Shown here: piece after piece, positions 30,788 to 41,718 of the stretch
How positions within the stretch are numbered: the first letter of the stretch is position 1
Layout: each line of letters starts with the position of its first letter
DNA from: Henckelia pumila
Taxonomy: Eukaryota > Streptophyta > Magnoliopsida > Lamiales > Gesneriaceae
Direction: 5' to 3'
DNA length: 64,000 nt
Assembly (NCBI RefSeq): GCF_033568475.1
Contig: NC_133121.1
Span: 54,969,905 to 55,033,904 of the forward strand
Translations under genes and position numbers: made by a program
The notes under the pieces: model-generated
Seen by the model: the letters and a program-made list of their open reading frames with translations, nothing else
The model's database searches: none
What the model was told of the DNA's origin: nothing

Positions 30788-32247
30788 CACTACAAAAAAA
30801 ATGACATTTGCCACGCTTCTAGCGAGCCATAAACCGTGGCAAAATTGAATTTGTCACGGTTTTGTCACGGTTTACTCAAACCGTCAGAAAACGCATCGTG
30901 GCAAACGTTTGCTACGGTTAAATTTTACCTTAACCGTGACAAATTTTTCCACGGTTTAAAGAATACCATGGCAAATTATTGCCACGGTTTAAGAAAAAGT
31001 GTGGCAATATATTCCCACGGTTTAATAACAACCGTGGAAACAAAATTGTCACAGTTACAATAACCGTGGCAATATATTGCCACGCTTCATGTTAACCGTT
31101 AATTATATGTTATTATTAATAATGAATAATAATTTTGGAATATTAATAAAAATTAACAGCAAATAATTATAACAAAATGATGTGAATTTAATTAAATACT
31201 TGAATGGAGGCGGCGGAGGAGGAGGACCGGCACGACAGACGTCGGCAGCGGCGTGTCGGCAGGCGGGTGACACTTTTCAAACACAAAAAAAAAACACATT
31301 TAATTCATAAAGCATCAAACACAAACTAATAATTACAAGAATTTAAAACAAAATTTGATTACCAAATGCGGCGTTTGCGGGTAAGCGACGGCGGTCACGG
31401 AGTGAAGACCACGGCGGCAGACGGTGGCTCCATGGTGGGCGATGGTGTTGCGGCCGAAAAATGTAAAAACTACAAGAAAATGAAGCCTAAAAAACGTAGA
31501 TCTGAAATATCATATTATTTAGAGTGATAGATGTACAGAAACAGGCGGCGACGGAGGGCGGCGGTAGGGTTTCGCAGAAGAAGGGAAAGAAGAAAAGGGA
31601 AGAGGAAGAAGAAAAGGGGATCGGGGAGAGAGAATATATTATTTATTGTCACGGTTTAATATTGTCACGGTTTAACTATAACCGTGACAATATAGTCACG
31701 GTTAAATTCAACCGTGACAACGTATAATGTATATTATTTAATTAGATTTGTCACGGTTATTAATAAACCGTGACAATATTGCCACGGTTTATTAATAATT
31801 GTGGCAATATAGTCACGATTAAAAATCTGTAGCAAACGTATAATGTATATTATTTAATTAGATTTGTCACGGTTTATTTTAAACCATGATAATTTAAATA
31901 ATTAATTATTTCGAACACGTAGAATGAAGGTTTAGAAAAAACCGTAGCAATACTTTTGCCATGGTTTTAAATTAACGGTGGCAAATGGTGACGGTGAGAA
32001 AAACCGCGGTAATTTGCCACGGTTCAAGTTAAACGTGGCAAAGTTTGCCACGAATAAATAAAAACATTGGCAAATTGTCACGGTTTAAATTTCACCGTGA
32101 CAAAAATATTGCAACGGTTAGAACAATCGTGACAAATTGCCACGGTTCCGTTTAACCGTTGAAATTTACCACGGGTTTGTTAAACCGTGGCAAATTTTGC
32201 CACAGTTTAATATAAACCGTGACAAATGCTGAAATTTTTTTGTAGTG
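30788..32247. mobile_element. Non-autonomous CACTA (En/Spm) transposon
   Basis: A 1460-bp element that begins CACTACAAAAAAAATG and ends in the inverted TTTTTTTGTAGTG. A 3-bp target duplication GAA lies at 30785-30787 and 32248-32250. Both subterminal regions (about 30.8-31.1 kb and 31.6-32.2 kb) are packed with copies of AACCGTG(A/G)CAA in both orientations, the arrangement expected of binding sites for a CACTA transposition protein. The middle (about 31.2-31.6 kb) is GC-rich with GGCGGCGG stretches and may be captured DNA. No transposase is encoded. Confidence 0.92.
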
Positions 32248-32250
32248 GAA

Positions 32251-33683
32251 AAAATTGAAAGTTTCCATCACAATTGTCTTTTGCTCATGTGGCATGTATG
32301 TTGTTCTACATAAGCATAAAACCGAAAAATGGGTTCATTAGCATTATCTTTCGGAGGACAGGCACAGCTCAAATGAAGAGGAATGAAATTTTGACCCTGA
32401 ACAACCGAATCAATATGAAAAATAAATCCTAAATACCGAAGATTTCATATCTGTATTCAATTTACAAAAAGTATTAATTCTAGTTGTTATAAAAGTTCAT
32501 TATAGTATATTATTATAAATCAATATTAATTATTTTTTAACTAATGTAGGATTTGGACACCGCAACGATAAACATCTTTACATATCTCATATTTTGTTGA
32601 AGACATAGTATTTACACAATTCTAGAATGTGAACCTCAAAATACTTAGCCACAATTTATTTTCAACTTATCCTCGTTTCAACGGATGGTCGTATTGATGA
32701 AAATATCCCAAAATACATATGAAACTATGAAAGACAATGACGTAAAATTTTACTTTTATGATATTAAAATATTTTTATAAAATAGTTGTCTAAACAAATA
32801 TTTATTTTTAAAACACCTTCTAATACCTTTTATAAAAAAAAATTTAAAAACACTTTTTTATAAAAACATTTTATAAATATAAATTCAAACGGAATCATAA
32901 TCTCCTCGCCAATTGCCAACACCGTTATAACTTTGCAAGATCACTCTTTTTTTTTTTTTTTGCATTCAGCTTCGTTCGGGGACAAAATCCTCTTCTACAC
33001 TTAGTGCTACAAACCGTACTACACTTTGTTAAAAAAATTCCATTTGCACAAATTATTAAAAATTAAATGTACTAAACAACATGGATGAACAAAATATAAT
33101 TAATTATTGATAAAATTTTCGATTAACCTATTTTTTCAATTAAAATGGGCAATAAATTGTGTTTCAAGCACGATAAATGAGTAAAATATGTATTGATGAT
33201 TTTTTTAATTGAAAAATAGACGAATCAAAAGTTTTATTAATAATTAATTATATTTTGTTTATCCATGTTGTTTAGTGCATTTAATTTTTAATAATTTTTG
33301 CAAACGAGTTTTTTTTAGTAAAATATAGCATGATTTGTAACATCAACGGGTCCTCTTGAGTTGTTGGTGTAAGTTGACTTATTCATGAATTCAAAAGATA
33401 ATAATTCTTTCATTTGGTCAATAATAATAACGAGAACAACAACCTCTTATATATATAATTAATTCGAGAATACAAATTATTGTTTCGTCCGCAACTTTTC
33501 TTAGTCCAAACAATAATAACAGCATATTTCCCAATTTATTTTACATGCATGTGCGGGCACGCAAGCTTCATTGAATGTCAAAAAAAAAAAAAAATCAAAC
33601 TAGTTTAAGTTGGAAAGGGAGAATCTAGTAATCTACCAACACAAAATGTATGGAGGAGTGATGAAGCTAGCTAAATTCAGAGT
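32251..33683. other. Intergenic AT-rich DNA upstream of CRK-4
   Basis: No gene seen. Two stretches at about 33050-33130 and 33170-33330 read as an imperfect inverted repeat ('aaatgtactaaacaacatgg' against 'catgttgtttagtgcattt'), which may be the arms of an old foldback element. Confidence 0.5.
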
Positions 33684-33729
33684 CATGGTGGCTTCCATTT
33701 TTTCTTGATTCTCACAAACCTTTTGGCCT

Positions 33730-33765
33730 CAGCCACAGCCACAGCCACAGCCACAGCCACAGCCC
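33730..33765 (+). repeat. (ACAGCC)n microsatellite in CRK-4 signal-peptide region
   Basis: Five to six tandem copies of a 6-bp unit. In-frame reading gives alternating Ala and Thr. It sits where paralogues have a single Ala-Thr-Ala stretch before the cleavage site. Confidence 0.93.
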
Positions 33766-35038
33766 AATTCTATTAGTGGCCAGACATCGGCAACTACACG
33801 AGCAACAACACATACAAGTCTAATCTCGATTCCGTCCTCTCTTCTCTGCCACAAAGTATCCATGGCAATGGATTCAACAAAGCCACGATGGGGCAGGCCC
33901 CTGACACGGCATACGGAAGTGCTCTGTAGAGGGGACGTTCAGCTCGATACATGCCGTAGTTGTATGGAAAATGCCACCATTGATAGCAAACTGGTGTCCC
34001 AATCGCAAACAAGCCGTTCTGTGGAATGAATTCTGCATGTTACGTTACTCTAATGAGTCCATGGTGGGGATCCTGACGGCTGGTGATCTACCGGTGTACG
34101 TGTGGAGTATACCGAATGTCTCGAGTCCTGACCAGTTTATGGCGGATCTTACAACGTTGCTGGACAATCTTCGTGGGCAAGCAGCAGATGGTGGTTCTTT
34201 GATCAAGGTGGCGGCTAGGAATAAAACTAATGCCAATTTTCGGACAGTGTTTTCCCTGGTTCAGTGTACTCCAGATTTGTCTCCGGATGATTGCAGTAAT
34301 TGTTTGACCAGGGCTGCGGCGAACATCCAAAGATTTTGTGACAAGAGGAGAGGATGTCGAGCGCTACATCCTAGCTGCAATATTCGTTATGAAGATGTAC
34401 CCTTTTACAATGAAACCAGGCTACGAGAATTACAGGCGCTCGTAACGATAGCATGAACAGAGACTGGACCTTCATAATTCAAAATCATGCTTCTTGAATT
34501 ATCATTTTTGATTACATCTTACAGGAAAAAAAGATGCTAGTAAAACTTGAATAGTCATCGCCGTTGTTGTTTCAATCGTTGTGTGTGTTACACTAGCTGT
34601 ATGTGCTAGCGTCCTGTTGATAAAGAGAGCAAAATAACAGAACAAGGAAGAACTTGAGTGTAAGTTTTTCTATCTTTTTTCCCAACTTGTCATTCAGGTT
34701 TTAGCAGAAACTTCTCTAAAACGTTCCCTTCTTGATTTGAAGCTGCACATGACATTAATTTAGCTGAAGCTCTGCGATATGATTTTTGTGAGATCAAAGC
34801 TGTCATATATGGTTTCTCAGATACTATAATAGACTAGGACAAGGTGGATTTGGTGCTGTTTACAAGGTAATCAAACACAGATTCCATAAAAATCTTTTGT
34901 AGTTTGCTACATTCATCCAATATTCGTGGTGACATATATCGATATAGTGTAATAGAATTTATAGGGTCGCGCTTCCTTTTTATACGAGACACCCTTGAAG
35001 AATATCAGGCAACAACAAAGAACTTGTACCAATCGTTG

Positions 35039-35040
<2 letters not shown>

Positions 35041-35084
<44 letters not shown>
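35041..35084. repeat. (AT)n microsatellite in CRK-4 intron 3
   Basis: Twenty-two AT units followed by 'cgatatagtg', a word also found at about 34940 in the same intron. Confidence 0.96.
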
Positions 35085-35088
<4 letters not shown>

Positions 35089-35093
35089 ATAGT

Positions 35094-35229
35094 GTGGATG
35101 GGTTTTTGAATATGTTAGTGTTTGATAATAGGGTAAACTTTCGAATGGACGTGATATAGCTGTGGATGGGTTTTTGAATATGTTAGTGTTTGATAATAGG
35201 GTAAACTTTCGAATGGACATGATATAGCT
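35094..35229 (+). repeat. 68-bp tandem duplication over the intron 3/exon 4 border of CRK-4
   Basis: The units are 35094-35161 and 35162-35229 and differ by one visible base (gacgtg against gacatg). Each contains the end of intron 3, the acceptor 'gataatag' and the first codons of exon 4. Two acceptors are therefore available, after 35131 and after 35199. Only the second gives the 211-nt family exon length. Confidence 0.95.
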
Positions 35230-35538
35230 GTAAAAAGATTGGCTATGGATTCGGGGCAAGGTGACATTGAATTCAAGAATGAAGTCTTACTAGTGGCCAA
35301 ACTACAACACCGGAATCTTGTGAGACTCTTGGGTTTCTCCATTGAAGGCAGAGAGAGACTTCTTGTCTATGAGTTTGTTGAGAATGCCAACCTCGACCGA
35401 TATATATACGGTAATGTTTCGATAATATTTCCATCTAGAATTAATAAGTTAAATACTATTGAGCACTCAGGCTTAGATTTTTTATTTATTTTTACATATA
35501 ATTACAGATCCACTAGAACTTTTGAATTTGGACTCTGA

Positions 35539-35736
<198 letters not shown>

Positions 35737-36089
35737 TAGAATCGTGGGAACGTAGTAAGTATTCTCACCATAGTAGTAGGGCTGAGATCAAAAAAATGAA
35801 TATCTGGTCGAAAATTGATTTGGGAAGTAATACTCATCCATACTCAATACATGGGATAAAACCTTAAAATATCCTTATAGTTCCGTTGTTTTCCCATTTA
35901 TGTCCCTCAAAACATTTCGGTGCCATTCATGTCCCTTATTCTAACTTTGATTTCCAATATACATCCCTGCCGTCAACTGTGCTGTTAAGAGATAACGGAT
36001 TAGTCACGTGCAAGGCACATGAGTCGGGAAACACCAATATACACCCAAATCGAAGACCTCAACACACCATTCTCTGAAATTGACAAACC

Positions 36090-37024
36090 CTAATCCCTAA
36101 GATTCACCTTTCCCTTTGCTCCAAACCCCATCGGACCACCGGCCATTGGTCGGCGACGGGAAGCGACAGGAACCCAGCAAATTCGAGAGTAGCAAATGTA
36201 AGTTTTTTTATGTTTCTTATTCTTTGTTACTTCTTTTTTATGCTACCGATCCCAATCTAGTGGTGAGATTTCATGGAATCCCGAGATTTCATTAGGTATG
36301 TTTTGTTTCTCTTTTTGTTGATTCAAAATAGATTCAGGGTATTTTGAGAAGCAATGTTTCATATTTTGCAGCAAGTTTTCTGATATGTGTACGAGTTGTA
36401 TTTCTTACTCCAAGTGGTAGACATACTGATGCTTTTATGGGATTGTATCGTGTATATGTGTATATGCTGACGCTATTGTTTACATTATTGCAACAGTGTC
36501 GTAGCTTGCTTTCTGTACGATAATGGTTAGCGCTTTGATTCGATGTTCAGCTTCCTATTCGAATGTTGACAATCTATATTATTTGAGTATAATTTATGTT
36601 TTGAAATGTTTGTTTATTGAAATGTAGGGAAAAACATATGTGGTTTTTGAAGGATATATCCCCGGTATTTATAATAGTTAGGGAAGAATGTTGGGAGCAA
36701 GTTAATGGATATAATGGTTCATTGCACAGATCATTTCCCATTAGAGAGAATGCATTGAGAGCTTATGATGCATACCAAAAGAAAAAACATGCTTTCTCTG
36801 CCCCTACTGCCCAAAATCGTTCTAGTAGTTCGAGCTCAACTTCGGGTCCAAATGCAACTGCATCTTCAAGCTCTGGTGAAACAATGAGTCGGATTGAAGA
36901 ACTAGGGAAGATGATAAAAATTCAACTGGATTTGGCTGATGCATACCGTCGTAATGCAGCTAAGATCGCTGAGCTTTATGAAGATGTTAAGAAGAAAATG
37001 GACTCTGCTCATAACAGTGATTAA
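36090..37024 (+). pseudogene. RNase HI N-terminal-type (hybrid-binding, PF01693-like) domain gene
   Basis: A two-exon + strand gene model: a leader at about 36090-36198 with a donor near 'caaatgtaagt', and an exon from about 36630 (acceptor 'gaaatgtag') to the stop at 37022-37024. The coding exon opens with KTYVVFEGYIPGIYNS and continues EECWEQVNGYNGSLHRSFP with IRENALRAYDAY. This is the fold signature of the small domain at the N terminus of eukaryotic RNase H1, which binds RNA/DNA hybrids. A Ser-rich linker and a charged helix (IEELGKMIKIQLDLADAYRR) follow. No RNase H catalytic domain is present. One break (a stop plus a 1-base shift near 36680) separates the two halves of the domain. It lies inside the MULE, convergent to the transposase, so it is probably an element-borne or captured gene. 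The start codon is not certain. Confidence 0.65.
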
Positions 37025-37634
37025 TTGATAGGGTTCCATCGTGTAGTGACTTTAGTTTTTTTTTATTTGGATGCATGCAAAATTTGATGATGGAAGAATG
37101 TAACAGACTTGAAATTTTATGTTATGTGTTGAATGAATGAACACTACTATTTTGTTTAATCTCTAATGATTAGTTATATGTTTTTAAAGCAAACATAGTT
37201 ATAAAATAACCAAAATTCATGATAGAGTTTTCCCTTAAATATCATAAAACCTCAAAATCACAACAACAAATATTACCTAGCACAACAAATGTATCCATCA
37301 ATTGACAGCAAATGTATCCGTCTAATGTAACAAAAATTACACATCACCATCTCCTCCAAAATGTACATATCCAAAAGCAAACATCACAATCTCCTCCAAA
37401 ATAAATGTACATATCCAAAAGCAAACATCACCAAAAGCTTGGATACACTAAAGTCATATGCTGTGTTGCAAAATATAGTGCTAGATTCCGAGATTCATAT
37501 GTCAGTTCTTTATCGAAGCATTTGAATTTGATCTTGTACTTCTTCTTGGTGCTGGAGTAGCCCTCATATCAACCTGGTCTGAAGTGTTCCTTGAATCTTC
37601 TCGGACTGGAACTGACTGGCTTTGATTCTTTTGA

Positions 37635-40401
37635 TTAGAAACAAGTTCGATCTCTTAGTTTTGAAACAGTGGTGAAGTTTTTTCCCCCTTTCACGAACAC
37701 AGGGTTCTGCATGACCTGCAAAAATAGATCATACATTCACTGGTTTAGGAGTAGACAAATAAAAAATATGGACATATAGCTACGTAATAGAAATGAAATT
37801 CATATTGACCTGTGAAGATGGCCTTCGAACCTGTGTTGATAGATTTAACAGAAATGAAATTCATATTAATAATGTCAATGTGTTGATAGATAATGTTAAT
37901 TACTTATAGACATGTAGCTACTTACCTGAAGTTTCCTTGCAATTGGCTTTGAAGATACTATCAATGTTGATTGACTTTGTTGTGTTGGATGTTCATCCAC
38001 ACGCTCCCTTGTTTCTTTGCATGTCCTTTTGTTATGCCCATCTCCTCCGCAATTTTTGCACTTGGTAATTCTTTTAGCTCCACGCAGATGTGTTCCACTA
38101 GGCACTTCATCTCCTTCTCTTCTTCTCAGTTTACATGGTCTGCCAACTTTCTTTGTATACACTGGTGGTAGCGGAGGTACCAATTCACATTCTGGCCATA
38201 GATCAAGACCAGTGATGGGGAGAATAGCATGCTCATAACATCTATTATATCTATCGACTTCATAATATGGATTGACATAATCCATTGGATCTTGATGCTT
38301 ACACCAGATGGCACACACCGCATGTTGGCAAGGGATGCCTGTCAAGTCCCATTTTCTACAGCTGCAAGAATTCGTACCGAAGTCGACAGTGTGTTGACCA
38401 GATGGTCCATTGACTTGAAATTGTGTATCATCGGCTTGTTGTGGGATATTTTGTGCCGCATCCATATATATCTTTGCCACCACATTTCGAATTTTAGGAC
38501 AAATCTTGTTGTCCAATTTCTGAGCTTTCTCTCTGTTAAGTTGAAATCGGACCATCAACAAATTTCGTATATTTTCAAACATTGGAATTATCGGCTTGTC
38601 TCTTGCAGCCAAAATGAAACTGTTGAAGCACTCACACATGTTATTCAATAGCACATCACACTTGGGGGTATTGGCAAATGTGACCTCGACCATTGTTCCT
38701 TTGGTTTCTTATCCAACCACTCATATGTCTTCTCATCAATCTGTTTCATCTCCTCCATTCTCTGTCGAAATTCTGGTATTGTTGTTGATTTTGCAGCTGC
38801 CCAAAGTGCATTTTTAATTGACATACCTTTGAAACCATCATTTTTCATGTTGGTGTGTAAATGTCTCACACAAAAACGATTATCCGCAGCAGGAAACAAA
38901 CTTTCAAATGCTGGAATTAGACCCTTTTGTTTGTCAGATATGAAGGTCCAACCAAATCCATCTCCAAAGCCTATGTCTGCATCTAGTAACTGTAAAAACC
39001 ACATCCACGAATCTTTGGTCTCTCTTTCAACCATCGCATAACTGATAGGGAAGATGTTGTTGTTGGGATCTAGCCCAACAGCTGTTAACAACTGTCCACC
39101 AATTTCAGTCTTCAGGAAGCATCCATCAACACCAACCAGAGGTTTACACGCTTTCTTAAAACCTTCCTTGCACGCTGAAAAACAGATATACATGCGCTGA
39201 AATCTTGGCCCATCATCATCCTCAGTCAGTTTTAAGATAACCGACGCACTTGGATCGATACTTTTCAACTCAAGACAATAATTTCTGATCTTACTAAATT
39301 GTTGCGTGGTAGTTCCTTGTAGCAACTCAAGACTTTCCTCTTAGCCATATAAGATTTCTTCCTCGAAATACTTAATTTCAAGCTATTAAGAACCTGGTCT
39401 TGGAATTGTACGACGCCCAACTTTGAGTTCGACTTAAACTTTTTCACAAAAGTTTTTCCCAGCCAACTACAAGTAGCATTTTTATTCTTGCTATGCCAAA
39501 AACATCCCTTGTGTTCCGATTTGAAAGTCTTTATCTGCCAACAACTATCACGACCCATTGGTGACACATGAATCACCCAATCACAACCTTCAACCGTACA
39601 CCGACCCCTAAGCCTCTGCTTATCAACTTTAACAAACTTCACAGACTTTCCCCGTCTAACACAATGACTTCCAATTGCAAATTTAGCCTCATCTCTTGAG
39701 CTAAAAATCATTCCAACTTTCAAGTCAGGATTCTTTGCATCCTTGATTGGGTCGAAAATTGGAAATTTCTTGGATTTACCATCACCATCATCAGAATCCA
39801 AATTACTATCTAAGTCATCACTGTCAACACAATTATCATCGCCTTCTTCATTCTGCATCACAACTAAAACATTATTAGGAATGTCTGGATTTACCATCAC
39901 CACATCATTCAACATTCCCACATCATGATCGACATTACTGTCAAAAGCCCTATCATCTTCCTCAAACTCATAATCACTATCATGAAACTCATCTTCTTCG
40001 ACGTAATCATCATCGTATTCTGATCCACTTTCTTCATTTTCTGAACTTGTTGCACTATTGCTATCAATCTCATCATCACATTCATATGCTATATATATCT
40101 CGACTTGGTGGTTGGTTGGGATGTTATCTTTAATTGTCGATACCTCTGCATCATTCCCCAGATATCTACCATTACTCGTACTAGGACCTGTTTTATGCCA
40201 AAACACCGGAACCTCTGTGTCTTTGTAACATAATTCCTCAGCAAATCCATACAAATGAAGCATTTTCATTTTATTTGCATCCACCCGGTCATAATATTCA
40301 ACACTTCCCCCAATATATTCTTTCAATGTACTTGTGCCCTTCATTTTTCCATTATAATTTAGTTTCAAACTAACGAATGTATCATCTCCAATGCTATCCA
40401 A
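37635..40401 (-). pseudogene. MULE transposase (MuDR/MULE type), frameshifted
   Basis: The start codon at 40401 opens an N-terminal ubiquitin-like/PB1-type stretch (VSLKLNYNGKMKG), then a long acidic linker (about residues 115-210) and the MuDR N-terminal zinc region (RCTVEGCDWVIHVS with CFWHSKNKNATC). The MULE catalytic core follows: VDGCFLK with the first Asp, then FISDKQKGL with the second. A SWIM zinc finger (CSCRKWDLTGIPCQHAV) and a CCHC knuckle (CKNCGGDGHNKRTC) close the main exon, which has a donor at 37926/37925. A short last exon (37716-37635) reads NPVFVKGGKNFTTVSKLRDR and ends in TAA, matching the usual MULE tail. The frame shifts twice, near 39300 and near 38680, so the gene is inactive. 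The family is certain. The borders of the last exon are inferred. Confidence 0.87.
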
Positions 40402-40403
40402 AA

Positions 40404-41718
40404 AGCAATTTGATTTAAATAAAATAAGAAAATAAAATAAAAACTGCTTAAAAATAAGAATTAAAATAACTGAAGATAAAAATAATTAAAACAAAGACAA
40501 CCAAGACACACGTAGGTACCGAAAAAATCATGTAACAAGTAGTCGATTCAGGGCTCAGATTTAATCTTAAATTACGGGAATTCTCCTATCTTGTTCAAAG
40601 GAATATTTCTAGAACAATCAAACCTATTCAAATATTGATGAACTAATCTTTCGTAATTCTAATCAAATTTGAATGCATTAAATATTTGTGAAAATTCAGT
40701 TTACACTCAAACCGCACACTGAAACCAAAATCTATTTCTAGTCGGTTTTACAATATGTTGATTATCAGAGTGATCAAAATCGAAACCTCCTCTGTCGACT
40801 TGGAATCAATTAACATGCAAGCAAACAGTTGATCAGACTATTCACAAGACAAATATAAATATGAAAATCAATAAAATAAAATAAACTCTGAAAAATCCCA
40901 AACAAACATCCAAGTTTTCTACATGAATTTGTTCGGCCCAATCACGCCGTCTTGGTTGAAAATAAACTACTCAATAATTAAAACTAGAATTAAACAAAAA
41001 TTAAAAGAAAAAGAAAAGAGAAAGTGCAGAAATCTCTTCTCTTCTCCAGCCGCCTTGCTCTGGTTGTGCGTCCAAAAATCCCTGATAAATCCCCCGGTGT
41101 GCGGCTTTTATATCCTATTTATATGTTCTAAAAAGCCCAAGAAAAAAAGCCCGAAAAATAAGAGATTTTAATTTTGAAAATTCTAATTTTTTCGTGATCC
41201 CGACATCTCGTTCGAGCGAAAACAACCTCTCGCTCGAGCGAGAGACTCTCTGTTCCGAAGATTTCTGCTCCCGTATTTCTCGCTCGAGCGAGCACAAACT
41301 CTCGCTCGAGCGAGCATGTTTCTGCCCAAAAAACTAATCACAGTACAGCCCTTGCGCGATTGCGCTGCTTTAGGCGCTAAACTCTTTCTTCCATGCGCTA
41401 AAGATCAACTTGTTGCGCGTTAGCGCCTCTTCATGCTTGTTTGCACTACATTGTTGTGCGTTTGCACAACATGTAGTGCAAACAAATTCGTTTGCACAAA
41501 TAGAACCCGGAGTTTAGCGCCTCTCTTTTTCTTTTCTCTTCTCTTCTCTTCTCCTCTCTTCAAAACTATTTTAAATTTCATTTTTCCTACAAATAGAACC
41601 CGAAGAATGAAATGCACACAAATGCAATAAAACACATAATACCACACAAAATAATATGAATACACACAAAATAAACATAAAAATGTCACGAACTAATGCA
41701 TACAAAATGCACTTATCA
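40404..41718 (-). repeat. 3' LTR of element C (partial)
   Basis: Matches 44166-45430 plus 51185-51240 almost base for base. It carries the CTCGCTCGAGCGAG dyad array at about 41205-41318 and a TATA-like CATATAAATAGG (minus strand, about 41114-41125). Its left edge abuts the MULE start codon region directly. Confidence 0.93.
41205..41318. promoter_or_regulatory. CG-rich palindrome array in element C LTR
   Basis: Contains the perfect 18-bp palindrome CTCTCGCTCGAGCGAGAG (41227-41244) and two more CTCGCTCGAGCGAG dyads. It lies about 90-200 bp upstream of the TATA-like box on the minus strand. The same array occurs in the other LTR at about 44976-45088. A regulatory role is inferred from position only. 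Confidence 0.55.

Larger units (their letters stand above)
35853..40403 (-). mobile_element. Mutator-like element (MULE), right end missing
   Basis: Contains a MULE transposase relic on the minus strand and a small gene on the + strand. The left end is placed at about 35853, where a non-coding stretch starting 'gggataaaacc' has the look of a long terminal repeat, but its partner cannot be found. On the right, MULE sequence stops two bases beyond the transposase start codon, where element C's LTR begins mid-sequence. The 5' flank, promoter and right terminal repeat have therefore been lost. Confidence 0.75.

Noticed and set aside
30788-32247. The repeated AACCGTGRCAA tract as a satellite or CRISPR-like array
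   Set aside because: Copies are in both orientations with irregular spacing, and they lie inside CACTA ends with a 3-bp target duplication.
33734-33765. Ala/Thr microsatellite as a functional signal-peptide expansion
   Set aside because: The frame is already shifted upstream and stops just after it, so it is not translated as part of a receptor.
41227-41244. XhoI-centred CTCGAG palindromes as a cloning artefact
   Set aside because: They occur in both LTRs of a natural element with diverged variants, and no vector sequence is seen.
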